This document shows, piece by piece, positions 32,850-41,347 of a stretch of DNA of 64,000 nt (the stretch's first letter is position 1; each line of letters begins with the position of its first letter). The stretch covers positions 248,001 through 312,000 of the forward strand of contig CAUGNO010000001.1 of NCBI GenBank assembly GCA_959600905.1, given 5' to 3'. The notes beneath the pieces are model-generated. The model saw only the letters and a list, made by a program, of their open reading frames with translations, did no database searches and was not told the DNA's origin. This stretch comes from UMGS1975 sp959600905. GTDB lineage: Bacteria > Bacillota > Clostridia > Christensenellales > QAND01. The position numbers and the translations under genes are program-made.

Positions 32850-34302
32850 ATTGCCGATTTTTCATACCCATTAGGTTTCCGAAATGCCCCTTAGACGCTG
32901 TACATAAGCTTACGATGGGCACCGCTGCTAAAGAAATCAGCATGCCGATGACACCGATCATGGGCGCGTGGCCCACAAATCCCTCTACCCCGGCCAGAGC
33001 CAATATCGTCATCACCAGTGAGCTGCCCGCCCCTAGCAGCAGACCGGCCCAAGCGCCCTCTCGTGTGGTCTTTGGATAGAAAAGCCCCCAAATATACGGC
33101 CCTAAAAAAGCGCCTGCTATGATGCCCCAAGAATAGCTCATTAGATCCACAATGGGAATCCGGAAAATCGTGACGACCAAGGATAGTGCAATGAATAATA
33201 CGCACATGCCGCGAAGCAGAGCATGGGTCTTTTTTTCTCGGTTTATTTTGATATGCTTTGCCATCAGATCCACAGAAAACGAAGAGCTAGCGGACAACAC
33301 CAACGCCGACAGTGTGGACATACTGGCAGAGAGTAACAATACCAGCACAACGGCCATCAAAATCTCGGGCACAATGGAAGTATCCATCAGCATCGTTGTC
33401 ATGATATTGACATTGGGATTCAGCGCTTCCGGCCCTAGGATAACGCGGCCCATAGCGCCGCAGAAGTATGCGCCGCAGCCAATGAGCAGTGCAAATATCG
33501 TGGAAATATAGGTAGCCTTGCGGATAGCCCCCTCATCCTTAATGGCATAGAATTTGTGAATCATATGCGGCATGCCCAGCGCACCCAGGCTGGTGAGAAG
33601 CACCAGCCAGACCAAATCCCATCCGTTGCTGCCCGGCGTATAGGCAGCGGCCTGAGACAGCGCTTCGGAAACGCTGCCAGTAAGCGATACGCCCTTGGCC
33701 GCAACCAAGTATACCAGCAAACAAACGCCGCCGATCATGATGCTGCCCTGGAAAAAGTCCGCCAGCGCCGCGCCAAAATAGCCGCCGAAAAAGACGTAGA
33801 GAGCCGTTAAGCATGCGATGAGAATATAGCATACATTGGCATCAATCCCAAATGCCGCAGTAAACAACAGATTGATACCCTGGTACACAGAAGCGGAATA
33901 TGGAATCAAAAATAGAAAAATGATAACGGCCGAAAAGGATTGCAGATTAGGGCATTCAAAGCGTTTGGCCAAAAACTGGGGCATGGTAGACGCATCCAGC
34001 GCGTGGGTGATGCGCCGCGTGGGCCCTGCCAGGACTAACCATGCAAATAAGCACCCCAAAATGGCGTTTCCTATGCCGACCCACATGCTGGAAAGCCCAA
34101 ATTGGCGGCCAAGATCGCTGGCATAGCCAATAAAGATTACAGCAGAAAAATAGGAAGTGCCGTATGCAAACGCGCTCATCCAGGGGCCGACATTCCGCCC
34201 TGCCAGCATAAAATCCGAAGTGTTGCCTGCCCGGCTCCTGCTGTATATGGCTACCCCGGCCATCAGCAGCAAAAACAACCCCAATACAATGTACTTTGCC
34301 AT
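32848..34302 (-). CDS. Sodium:solute symporter family protein
   Basis: A 484-residue membrane protein with about 13 helices of the SSS family (PanF/PutP/SGLT). Typical parts are DFMLAGRNVGPWMSAFAYGTSYFSAVIF near the N-terminus, the unwound-helix sodium region, GPTRRITHALDASTMPQFLAKRF, and VLLLSASMSTLSALVLSASSSFSVD near residue 330. It imports an organic solute with sodium; which one is unknown, though the M20 hydrolase (upstream in the window) and FGGY kinase are neighbours. The ATG at 34302 has AAGGGG 9 bases upstream; a TTG 6 codons earlier lacks one. Confidence 0.9.
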   Translation of the reverse strand: MAKYIVLGLFLLLMAGVAIYSRSRAGNTSDFMLAGRNVGPWMSAFAYGTSYFSAVIFIGYASDLGRQFGLSSMWVGIGNAILGCLFAWLVLAGPTRRITHALDASTMPQFLAKRFECPNLQSFSAVIIFLFLIPYSASVYQGINLLFTAAFGIDANVCYILIACLTALYVFFGGYFGAALADFFQGSIMIGGVCLLVYLVAAKGVSLTGSVSEALSQAAAYTPGSNGWDLVWLVLLTSLGALGMPHMIHKFYAIKDEGAIRKATYISTIFALLIGCGAYFCGAMGRVILGPEALNPNVNIMTTMLMDTSIVPEILMAVVLVLLLSASMSTLSALVLSASSSFSVDLMAKHIKINREKKTHALLRGMCVLFIALSLVVTIFRIPIVDLMSYSWGIIAGAFLGPYIWGLFYPKTTREGAWAGLLLGAGSSLVMTILALAGVEGFVGHAPMIGVIGMLISLAAVPIVSLCTASKGHFGNLMGMKNRQ

Positions 34303-34331
34303 CCTCTTAATCCCCTTCAAAACTTTTTAGC

Positions 34332-34361
34332 ATTGTATCATGTTACAGTGACAAAGTACAA
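34332..34361 (-). promoter_or_regulatory. Promoter of the symporter gene
   Basis: Minus-strand TTGTAC, 18-base spacer, TACAAT. Confidence 0.5.
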
Positions 34362-34390
34362 GGCAAAAGAGAGAAAAAAGTGGAAATATC

Positions 34391-34419
34391 AAAAAAAGGC
34401 GGGATAAACCGCCTTTTTT
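34391..34419 (-). terminator. Rho-independent terminator of the FGGY kinase gene
   Basis: AAAGGCGG and CCGCCTTT pair around GATAAA; seven A on the plus strand become the T run of the minus-strand transcript. Confidence 0.85.
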
Positions 34420-34425
34420 TGCATG

Positions 34426-35742
34426 TTATCGGATGCGTTTTGCAATATGGCACAGGCCCCACAACGCCTCATCCTCTTTGGGGGAAAAGGCCGTTGGTAG
34501 ACCGGTAGCCAGCTCAATCCGTTTCCGCATTTCTTCGGATTTAGACAGCTTTCCACCGCAAAGCACGATACGGTCTATCGCCGGATTCAGCGCCCTCAGC
34601 TTAGCAATGGCCGCTGCATAAGCGTTTGCCAAGCCATCCATCGTCGCGGCAAAAAGATTGCACGCTGAAAGATTGTCCTTACCGATATTTTGAATGGCGC
34701 CCTCGCCCTGGCCTATATAAAAATCCGGTTTTACGGACAGAGCCTGTGTATCTGCTTTGACCTGCTGCCACATCGCCTGCCAAATATCCTGCTTATCTAC
34801 CTTTTGCCCTGTGATTTTTTCCAAAATATCCGCATAAAAATCTATCACAACATCCATCGCCCTGCCGCCCGGCTGGCGCGTGATCGTCATTAGGCTGCTT
34901 CCCTCAAAAAACGGACGCACCTCCATCTCCGCCTTTACATATCCTTTTACAGGCGCACAGAGAATGCCGCCCGTTCCCAACGTGATCACCACGGAAGTAG
35001 CGATGTTTTCTATCTCGTCTACAGAGCCATATACGCTGGCCTGATGGTCTCCGATGTCAGCAAACAACGGCACGCCGCGATAATCGCCCAGCGGCTCTGT
35101 CTCACAGACAATTTCCGGAAAACTGAGCGCGCCGGCGCCTACCACGTCAATGGTACGCTGATTCCAGCATCCCTTGGGGGCATCTGCAAAGCCGGTAGAT
35201 GCGGCGCTCGTCAGATGGCAGGCATGGCGCTTTCCACCGGACATTCGATAAATCAAGTAGCTGCCAAGGGTATGAAACATGGCGCCTGAAAGATCCGGCG
35301 TATGATCTTTAAGATACGAATACAGGCTGCAAGCCGCGATCCCGGCCTTGTATCTTGTGCCCATAGAGCTGATGGCTTCCTGCCCCAGAAGGCTTTGCAG
35401 TTTTTCCAAATCGCTGCCACCCAGCTTTGGGCGTTCGGCACGGGTATCTTGCCAACTTACATAGGGTGTAATGGCAGTTTCTCCTCTGGTCAGCACAAAG
35501 CCGTGCATTTGCGTGCTGAATAAGATGCCCTTGACCTCTGGTTCTTTTTCAATCTGATCGTCTACCAGGCCGATCACACCTTGATAGAGCAGATCGGCAT
35601 CCAGCTCAAAACAGGCCGCATCCTCATTGGCCAAGCGCGCCGGCGTTGGCGTTCTGGTCTTATGGACTAAGGTATTGGCCTCCGTATCCAATACGGCGGA
35701 TTTTAGAAAGCTGCTGCCAATATCCAATGCAATGATTTTCAT
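34426..35742 (-). CDS. FGGY family carbohydrate kinase
   Basis: A 438-residue sugar kinase of the FGGY family. The first ATP-binding loop is IALDIGSSFLKSA at residues 4-16, the substrate region STQMHGFVL and SWQDTRAE, the catalytic Asp is in ADIGDHQASVYG near residue 228, and the second nucleotide loop TLGTGGILC near 252. It is shorter than xylulokinase (about 500 residues) and closest in layout to sedoheptulokinase-like enzymes, but the sugar cannot be fixed. GGGAG lies 6 bases before the ATG. Promoter at 35775-35803, own terminator. Confidence 0.9.
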   Translation of the reverse strand: MKIIALDIGSSFLKSAVLDTEANTLVHKTRTPTPARLANEDAACFELDADLLYQGVIGLVDDQIEKEPEVKGILFSTQMHGFVLTRGETAITPYVSWQDTRAERPKLGGSDLEKLQSLLGQEAISSMGTRYKAGIAACSLYSYLKDHTPDLSGAMFHTLGSYLIYRMSGGKRHACHLTSAASTGFADAPKGCWNQRTIDVVGAGALSFPEIVCETEPLGDYRGVPLFADIGDHQASVYGSVDEIENIATSVVITLGTGGILCAPVKGYVKAEMEVRPFFEGSSLMTITRQPGGRAMDVVIDFYADILEKITGQKVDKQDIWQAMWQQVKADTQALSVKPDFYIGQGEGAIQNIGKDNLSACNLFAATMDGLANAYAAAIAKLRALNPAIDRIVLCGGKLSKSEEMRKRIELATGLPTAFSPKEDEALWGLCHIAKRIR

Positions 35743-35774
35743 CGTTTCTCCCTCTTTATATGTTGATTACTTTT

Positions 35775-35803
35775 ATTATACTAACGCTCGAAATGAAGAG
35801 CAA
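35775..35803 (-). promoter_or_regulatory. Promoter of the FGGY kinase gene
   Basis: Minus-strand TTGCTC, 17-base spacer, TATAAT. Confidence 0.7.
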
Positions 35804-35824
35804 CCATTCCCTTTGATTCTAGCA

Positions 35825-35852
35825 TTCACGTTTGGTTCTTCCGTGTTATAAT
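35825..35852 (+). promoter_or_regulatory. Promoter of the YczE-like gene
   Basis: TTCACG, 16-base spacer, TATAAT; start near 35859, leader about 26 bases. Confidence 0.5.
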
Positions 35853-35884
35853 CTAAAATAGAAATACGCATAAGGTGGTGCATA

Positions 35885-36568
35885 GTGAAGCTTTTTTTGT
35901 TTCGGCTTTTGCGGCTTATGGTGGGCTATTTTATTTACGCCACCGGTATGGTCTTCTGTATTCAGGGAAATCTCGGCTATTCCCCTTGGGATATTTTAAA
36001 CAACGGTTTTAGTCATATCTTTGGTTGCAGTTTTGGCACTTCCAGCATTACCATTGCTTTTATTCTCATCCTTGTATTGCTGCTCTTCAAACAAAAAATT
36101 GGGATCGGCACCATTGGCAATATGATCTTTTTAGGGCTTTTTTGCGATTTTCTATTGGAAAGCGGCTGGATCCCATTGATGCATACCTGGTACATGGGCA
36201 TTCTATTCATTATCATCGGCGCGGCGATTCTTGCCTTTGCAACTTATCTGTATGTAGGCGCCGGCTTTTACGCAGGGCCTCGTGACGGTATCATGCTCTT
36301 GTTTACGGAAAAAAGCGGATGGCCAGTCGGCCTGTGCCGCATTTTAATTGACATTACCACAGCGGGCGTGGGCTATCTGATGGGTGGCTTTTTGGGCATT
36401 GGCAGCGTTGTCAATGTGCTTGTGATGGGGCCGATGATCCAGTTGATGTTCCGCATCTTTCATTTTGATTCCAAGGCCGTACAGCACGAAAGCGTAGCGG
36501 ATACCTATCGTTTTCTAAGAGATGCTATGCGGGCCAAACGGGCCGCACACCCCATAGATAAGGATTAA
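35885..36568 (+). CDS. YczE/YyaS-type integral membrane protein
   Basis: A 227-residue protein with five or six helices, matching the YczE-like group (COG2364): LVGYFIYATG-type start (here MVGYFIYATGMVFCIQGNLGYSPWDIL, residues 12-38 region), then GIGTIGNMIFLGLFCDFLL and YVGAGFYAGPRDGIMLLFTEKSGWPVGLCR. The family has no proven function; it shares features with YitT-like proteins. The start is a GTG at 35885 with AAGGTGG 6 bases upstream. Monocistronic with its own terminator. Confidence 0.85.
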   Translation: MKLFLFRLLRLMVGYFIYATGMVFCIQGNLGYSPWDILNNGFSHIFGCSFGTSSITIAFILILVLLLFKQKIGIGTIGNMIFLGLFCDFLLESGWIPLMHTWYMGILFIIIGAAILAFATYLYVGAGFYAGPRDGIMLLFTEKSGWPVGLCRILIDITTAGVGYLMGGFLGIGSVVNVLVMGPMIQLMFRIFHFDSKAVQHESVADTYRFLRDAMRAKRAAHPIDKD

Positions 36569-36604
36569 GCGGGCCAGGCTTTTCCTGCTGCAAATACCGC
36601 ATAC

Positions 36605-36637
36605 ACCGCACAGGTAAGACAGCCTGTGCGGTTTTTC
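36605..36637 (+). terminator. Rho-independent terminator after the YczE-like gene
   Basis: ACCGCACAGG pairs with CCTGTGCGGT around 8 bases, followed by TTTTT. Confidence 0.88.
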
Positions 36638-36640
36638 TTG

Positions 36641-37348
36641 CTATAAAATATGCTGCTCACTCAGCAATGCCTTTTGCGCCCGCCAATCCGGATAGACCTG
36701 CTGCAAAACCCGGTAAAACGCAGCGCTGTGGTTTGGCTCTACCAGATGCGACAGCTCATGCGCCAAGATATAATCGGTACAGCTCAGCGGCGCATGAACG
36801 AGCTTTGGGTTCATGGTAATCACCGCCGTTTGCGCCTGGCAAGTGCCCCAACAGCGTTTCATGCTGCGCAGCTTTAAGGTGGGATATGGGATATCAAACG
36901 ACTGAAAAGCAGGATAAACGGCTTGTAACCGCTGCCGGCACATGGTCTGGTAAAGGCCCCGCAGCGCTGTATTCAGCATCGCCTGATTTTTCTTTTCCTC
37001 GCTTTTATCTTTCACGGCCAAAATGCAGGTATCCATCCCGATGGAAAGACCGCTGCCCTGCGTGGTCAACGCAAGCGTAAATGGATTCCCAAGCAGCCAA
37101 AGCGGCGCGCCGTCCTTGGCTTCGGGCTGGGCCTTTAGATTGCAAAGGGCCTGCTCTCTCTGCTTAAGACGGCGCCATATCCAGTCCGCCTTTTCCTCCA
37201 CAAACGCCTGTATAAACGCATGGGAGACCCGCCTAGGCGCCGAAACTTTAACCGCCCCCTCCGCCGTGATGCGCAGGTTTACATGCTTTATTTTTTTGCG
37301 CTCTATGCAATATTCGATGCGCTCTCCACTATATTCAATGCTTGGCAC
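36641..37348 (-). CDS. YgjP-like (DUF45/M48-type) metalloprotease
   Basis: A 235-residue protein of the YgjP/DUF45 group. The zinc motif HELSH is near residue 203, followed by the third ligand in VEPNHSAAFYRVL; the region MKRCWGTCQAQTAVITMNPKL before it is typical. The N-terminal RKKIKHVNLRI segment is also conserved. A GTG at 37348 with AGGAGG 10 bases upstream is the chosen start; an ATG 16 codons earlier lacks a binding site. Stand-alone gene; substrate unknown. Confidence 0.85.
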   Translation of the reverse strand: MPSIEYSGERIEYCIERKKIKHVNLRITAEGAVKVSAPRRVSHAFIQAFVEEKADWIWRRLKQREQALCNLKAQPEAKDGAPLWLLGNPFTLALTTQGSGLSIGMDTCILAVKDKSEEKKNQAMLNTALRGLYQTMCRQRLQAVYPAFQSFDIPYPTLKLRSMKRCWGTCQAQTAVITMNPKLVHAPLSCTDYILAHELSHLVEPNHSAAFYRVLQQVYPDWRAQKALLSEQHIL

Positions 37349-37440
37349 GCGCGCCTGTCCTCCTGTTTTGCAAAAAAGCAATGGATTGTGTATCATTCTA
37401 TATACATAGCATACACTATTTTCAAGAAAAGAGGGAGAAC

Positions 37441-38742
37441 ATGGATCTTTCCAAACGCATCGAGACGGGCACTTTGCTTGCCTATGGCCTACTATTGATC
37501 TGCGCCGGAGGTTTTATGACCTTTTTCCCCGACGTATTCATGTCCATGGTCTCCTTTTTGCTGTTATGCTTTTTTGGTATTTCTTTTGTCTTGAATGCCA
37601 TCGCGCTTTTTTCCCGCCACCCCAAGCAGGAAAAACGGCGTGCGCTGCTGTCCTCTGGCTCTTTGGCGGGCGACCTTGCCGCCTTTATCCTGGTTTTGAT
37701 ATTTGAGGACAAGCTGTTTACCATTATATCTCTTTGTTTTGGCATTTGGACGCTGTTTAACGGGCTGGTTAAACTGATCTTATACATAGAGTATCGTAAA
37801 AACCAGGTATCGGGCCGCTTGCTTACGCTGTTTGCGGCTGTGGTATCGTTGGCGCTAGGGTTCGTTTTTTTGGCCAGCCCTGCCATGCACCGTGAAACGT
37901 CGGTATTCATTTGTGGTGTGTATCTAATGGTATATGGCATTACCTATATTCAGGATTTCATCCGCCAGGTATATCCTTCTGCCTTTGTACCTGGCAAGCG
38001 TCGTTTACATCTTGGATGGCCTGCCTTTCTCGTTGCGCTGATGCCCAATGCGATGATCAAAAAAATCAATGCGATGTATGCAAAAAAGCAGGTACCTCCG
38101 CTTCACGCTGAAAAGAGCAGCGCCCCGCCGGATATTGAGGTATTCGTACACGCCTCGGACGAAGGGTTTTCCAAATTTGGGCATGTGGACCTTTATTTTG
38201 AAGGGCGCGTATACACCTATGGCTGCTATGATGACCGTACCAAATGGTTCTTTACCCTGCTGGGTGAAGGACACTTGATTACCACAGAACACAAGCAGGC
38301 GTATCTGCGCCTTGCCATCGCATATAGCAAAAAAACCATTTTTGGATTCGGGCTGCGCCTAACCGAGGAGCAAAAGCAATTTGTCCGGCATAAGCTCAAG
38401 GACTTTTCCGTCTGCCTGGCGCCCTGGTATCCTGATGCACAGCTTGCCGAGCAGGGCCGGCTGCCCAACGAGCCTTATGATGATTATGCCAGTCTTTTGT
38501 ATACGCAAACGGATGCGCAGTTCTTCCGGGTAACCAAGGGCCGCTTTAAGACATATTTCGTACTGGGCACAAATTGCGTTTTATGGGCGGACCAAATTTT
38601 GGGGGCCGCCGGGCTGGATATGATTCGTGTCAGCGGCATCATCACGCCGGGATCGTATTATGATTACCTAACAAAGCAGTATCATATGGAAAATACTGCC
38701 GTGATTTCCTATACCGTATACCGAGAAGAGCAAACAACCTAA
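37441..38742 (+). CDS. DUF308-like membrane domain fused to a papain-like hydrolase domain
   Basis: A 433-residue protein. Residues 1-205 contain six or more hydrophobic helices in the DUF308/HdeD layout. Residues 230-420 are soluble and resemble the permuted NlpC/P60 (papain-like) fold: the His comes first, H248 in KFGHVDLYFEG, and the Cys later, C379 in VLGTNCVLWAD, the order expected for the permuted group. If active, it would be a membrane-tethered cysteine hydrolase or acyltransferase; the topology side is not certain. GAGGGAG lies 4-5 bases before the ATG. The fusion is unusual. Confidence 0.75.
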   Translation: MDLSKRIETGTLLAYGLLLICAGGFMTFFPDVFMSMVSFLLLCFFGISFVLNAIALFSRHPKQEKRRALLSSGSLAGDLAAFILVLIFEDKLFTIISLCFGIWTLFNGLVKLILYIEYRKNQVSGRLLTLFAAVVSLALGFVFLASPAMHRETSVFICGVYLMVYGITYIQDFIRQVYPSAFVPGKRRLHLGWPAFLVALMPNAMIKKINAMYAKKQVPPLHAEKSSAPPDIEVFVHASDEGFSKFGHVDLYFEGRVYTYGCYDDRTKWFFTLLGEGHLITTEHKQAYLRLAIAYSKKTIFGFGLRLTEEQKQFVRHKLKDFSVCLAPWYPDAQLAEQGRLPNEPYDDYASLLYTQTDAQFFRVTKGRFKTYFVLGTNCVLWADQILGAAGLDMIRVSGIITPGSYYDYLTKQYHMENTAVISYTVYREEQTT

Positions 38743-38830
38743 AATTTAGCGTATTTTTCCCTTTCTTGTCTTGTCAACGGCGGTACAAAGGGGTAAAGTA
38801 TATTGTAAATTGCAAAGGAGGGATGTTGTG

Positions 38831-39085
38831 ATGTCTTTTACCTATTATCCCAAGGGAGTATGTTCGCAAAAGATACAAATTGAATTGGCAAAGGATCATA
38901 CCATCCAGGATATACAAATCATTGGTGGCTGTGACGGAAACTTAAAAGGGGTGCGGGCGCTTTGCATCGGTCAAAAGGCTGAGGATGTGATCCGTTCTCT
39001 CAGCGGTATCCATTGCGGCCCGAAGGCCACCTCTTGCCCGGACCAGATCTCCAAAGCGCTTACCATGGCGTTGGCTCAGCAATGA
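38831..39085 (+). CDS. TSCPD domain protein (TIGR03905 type)
   Basis: An 84-residue protein of the TSCPD family, named after the motif seen here as TSCPDQI at residues 68-74. Other conserved parts are YYPKGVCSQKI at the N-terminus, IIGGCDGNLKGV in the middle and GIHCGPKATS before the motif. The domain is also found at the C-terminus of some ribonucleotide reductases, where Cys residues may bind metal. Function as a stand-alone protein is unknown. AAAGGAGGG is 8 bases before the ATG. Confidence 0.88.
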   Translation: MSFTYYPKGVCSQKIQIELAKDHTIQDIQIIGGCDGNLKGVRALCIGQKAEDVIRSLSGIHCGPKATSCPDQISKALTMALAQQ

Positions 39086-39127
39086 GCGCCAAAGCTAGAA
39101 TACAAATGAGACGGAGTTCATCTATCC

Positions 39128-40264
39128 ATGGCATATTATGATGATTTTTATCAAGAGCCCAGGCAAAAACGTGGATCTGCACCGCAGCGCAGGCCGGCGC
39201 CTTCCACTAGGCAAAGCGCTGCGCGCGGCCCTCGGTACGGCGCTTCCCCGCGGCCGAATCAGCCGAACAAGCGGCGCACCGGCGGATATCAAAGCGGCGG
39301 GGGCGGGCGTTTCCGCCTGAACAGGTTGACGCGTACCATTCTGATGGATCTTGCGTTGACCATCGCTGGGCTTTTAATTTTTTTGCTATTTCAGCGCGTG
39401 CTGCATTCCAACAGCGTAGATCCTACGCAGCTGCCCAATACATCGCCGGCGGCCTCTGCCCCGCTAGACGGAACCACGCCTTCCAACGGTGGCACAACCA
39501 CCAGCGCCGGGCCATTTGCCAGCAAATTCCCGGATAAGTTTACCACCGGCGGAGTAGAAAAGACCGACACGACCTACAAGAGCCAGAATTTAAATATCAC
39601 CATCACACAGGGACAGCGCGGCGATGCTATTTACTATTTGGCGGACATTTATGTCAGCGATATCAAGTATCTGAAAACCGCCTTTGCTGGAGGCAAGTAT
39701 GGCGGCGGCACGGCCTCCATTGCAGACACGCTGGCAGAAAACAACGGGATATTGGGCGTCAACGGCGATTATTACAGCGCACGCAATGACGGAATCGTCA
39801 TTCGCAACGGCGAATTGTACCGTGAAAAGGTATTTGCGGATGTGTTGATCATGAATAACGATGGCTCCATGGCTACCTACACGGCTGATGCGTTTAACAT
39901 TGATACCGTCAAACAAAACGGGGCCTGGCAAGGCTGGTCCTTTGGGCCGATGCTGCTGCAAAACGGACAGCCTATGACGGAATTTAACAGCAATGTGGTG
40001 CGTGCCAATCCGCGTACCGCCATCGGATACTATGAGCCAGGGCATTACTGTTTCATTGTAGTCGACGGCCGGCAGCCGGGATATTCCGAAGGGCTTTCTA
40101 TGGCAGACTTCTCACAGCTGATGTATGATCTTGGCTGTAAAGTAGCCTATAACTTTGACGGCGGCCAAACCTCCATGATGGTGTTTGACGGCAAGGTTGT
40201 CAACAAACCCTACAAGGATGGGCGCAGCTGCAGCGATATCGTCTATGTGGGCGAAGGAGAGTGA
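39128..40264 (+). CDS. Membrane-anchored phosphodiester glycosidase (NAGPA) domain protein
   Basis: A 378-residue protein with three parts: a basic, Pro/Gly/Arg-rich cytoplasmic N-terminus (residues 1-65), one membrane helix (about 70-88), and an extracellular NAGPA domain (about 145-378) with GVNGDYYSARNDGIVIRNG, NPRTAIGYY and YNFDGGQTSMMV. Related domains hydrolyse N-acetylglucosamine phosphodiesters, as in phosphoglycosylated wall polymers. The site of action is therefore probably the cell wall. CGGAG stands 11 bases before the ATG. A small membrane protein gene follows after 6 bases. Confidence 0.88.
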   Translation: MAYYDDFYQEPRQKRGSAPQRRPAPSTRQSAARGPRYGASPRPNQPNKRRTGGYQSGGGGRFRLNRLTRTILMDLALTIAGLLIFLLFQRVLHSNSVDPTQLPNTSPAASAPLDGTTPSNGGTTTSAGPFASKFPDKFTTGGVEKTDTTYKSQNLNITITQGQRGDAIYYLADIYVSDIKYLKTAFAGGKYGGGTASIADTLAENNGILGVNGDYYSARNDGIVIRNGELYREKVFADVLIMNNDGSMATYTADAFNIDTVKQNGAWQGWSFGPMLLQNGQPMTEFNSNVVRANPRTAIGYYEPGHYCFIVVDGRQPGYSEGLSMADFSQLMYDLGCKVAYNFDGGQTSMMVFDGKVVNKPYKDGRSCSDIVYVGEGE

Positions 40265-40270
40265 TCGTAG

Positions 40271-40495
40271 ATGTTAAAACGAGTCCTGCCGCATGTGAGT
40301 ATCGTATGTTCTTTGATGCTCTTGGTGCTGTATATCATCAATCTTTTCAACGATGCCATGGGTTTTTTGCGCGGCCCTGAATTTGAATTTCTGCTTTTGA
40401 TCGCCATTTTTTCTGCTTTTTTTACCGGCGTATACCTGGTACGGGAAAATTGGATCAACGAGCGGCGAAAAAACAGAGATACCACCCGCCGATAA
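40271..40495 (+). CDS. Small two-helix membrane protein
   Basis: A 74-residue protein with two hydrophobic helices (about residues 8-28 and 38-57) and a basic C-terminus ending ERRKNRDTTRR. AAGGAG lies 11 bases before the ATG, inside the end of the upstream gene, so it is cotranscribed with the NAGPA protein and may act with it at the membrane. No family recognised. Confidence 0.75.
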   Translation: MLKRVLPHVSIVCSLMLLVLYIINLFNDAMGFLRGPEFEFLLLIAIFSAFFTGVYLVRENWINERRKNRDTTRR

Positions 40496-40508
40496 GCGTT
40501 GATTTGCC

Positions 40509-40540
40509 GGCGCTCCCTGCTTTGAGGGAGCGCTTTTTTT
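40509..40540 (+). terminator. Rho-independent terminator before the THF riboswitch
   Basis: GCGCTCCCT and AGGGAGCGC pair around GCTTTG, followed by seven T. Confidence 0.92.
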
Positions 40541-40545
40541 GCCCA

Positions 40546-40574
40546 TTGCATCATACTACATTTTTCTTTATAAT
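40546..40574 (+). promoter_or_regulatory. Promoter of folT
   Basis: TTGCAT, 17-base spacer, TATAAT. The start site near 40581 places the riboswitch at the very 5' end of the transcript. Confidence 0.8.
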
Positions 40575-40582
40575 AAGGGTAC

Positions 40583-40682
40583 GAGCAGAGTAGGAATTTG
40601 TGCGTTAAGTGCCGCCTGGACGGGGAGTTGCCAGGCGGACGAAAAGGCAATCTTGCGGTACAAATTTCGCATCCCGCTGCTA
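40583..40682 (+). ncRNA. Tetrahydrofolate (THF) riboswitch
   Basis: The conserved blocks of the THF riboswitch occur in order: AGAGTAG at the 5' end, GCGTTAAGTG, a stem CCGCCTGG / CCAGGCGG enclosing ACGGGGAGTTG, then ACGAA, GCGGT and GCATCCCGCT closing the structure. The outer helix pairs AGCAG (40584) with CTGCT (40677). Downstream, TTCTCCT at 40694-40700 can pair with AGGAGAA at 40753-40759 in the folT ribosome binding site, and TGCTACA (40678) with TGTAGCA (40707). Control at translation is therefore likely. The gene it controls, a folate ECF component, agrees. Confidence 0.88.
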
Positions 40683-40763
40683 CAACGTAGAGGTTCTCCT
40701 TCTTGCTGTAGCATATTTTGCTGGCATTTCGGCCGCATGGCCCAAAGAAAGGAGGAGAATGCT

Positions 40764-41285
40764 ATGAACAAATCCAAATCACCGCTGTTTACCACCCATA
40801 GCATTGCGCTGATGGGTCTTTTATTGGCAGCAGAGATCGTCTTGTCCCGGTTTTGCTCTATTGCAACCTGGAATATCAAGATCGGCTTTACTTTTATCCC
40901 TCTGGTCTTGTCCGCCGGCCTCTTTGGGCCGATCGGCGCTGGGGTATTGGCCGCGCTGGCGGACTTTTTGGGCGCTATCTTATTCCCCATTGGGCCCTAC
41001 TTCCCTGGCTTTACCTTTACCCAGTTTTGCGTAGGCGTTGTGTTTGGCCTGCTGCTGCAAAAAAAGCAGAGCATGGGGCATATCGTCGGCGCAGTTTTGC
41101 TCACACAGATATTGGGCAGTCTGCTGTTGGATTCGTATTGGATCTCTATGCTTTACGGTAGCCCCTACTTGGTGCTCCTGGGCACGCGCGCGATCCAATG
41201 TGCCGTAATGAGCGCATTGGAAATCGTCGTGATTCCAATTCTCTTAAAGCAGCTAGTGCCCCGCATGAAAGCCATCATGGCATAA
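40764..41285 (+). CDS. folT: Folate-family ECF transporter S component
   Basis: A 173-residue membrane protein with about six helices, of the folate-specific S-component type: LLLAAEIVLSRFCSI near residue 18, IKIGFTFIPLVLSAGLFGPI near 36 and a repeated G-rich FLGAILFPIGPYFPGFTF. It captures folate for the shared energy-coupling module encoded elsewhere. AAGGAGG is 8 bases before the ATG. A THF riboswitch controls it, and folC follows. Confidence 0.92.
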   Translation: MNKSKSPLFTTHSIALMGLLLAAEIVLSRFCSIATWNIKIGFTFIPLVLSAGLFGPIGAGVLAALADFLGAILFPIGPYFPGFTFTQFCVGVVFGLLLQKKQSMGHIVGAVLLTQILGSLLLDSYWISMLYGSPYLVLLGTRAIQCAVMSALEIVVIPILLKQLVPRMKAIMA

Positions 41286-41293
41286 TCTTATGG

Positions 41294-41321
41294 AAAAAGG
41301 CAGGCATTTCGTCTGCCTTTT
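41294..41321 (+). terminator. Weak hairpin between folT and folC
   Basis: AAAGGCAG pairs with CTGCCTTT around 9 bases, with only TTTTCCC after it. It may attenuate rather than stop transcription into folC. Confidence 0.45.
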
Positions 41322-41347
41322 CCCATCCAAAGGCGGTATCGTTTTCT

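Noticed and set aside
41198..41347. N-terminal extension of folC
   Set aside because: The frame is open upstream but runs through the end of folT and a hairpin, without a start signal.
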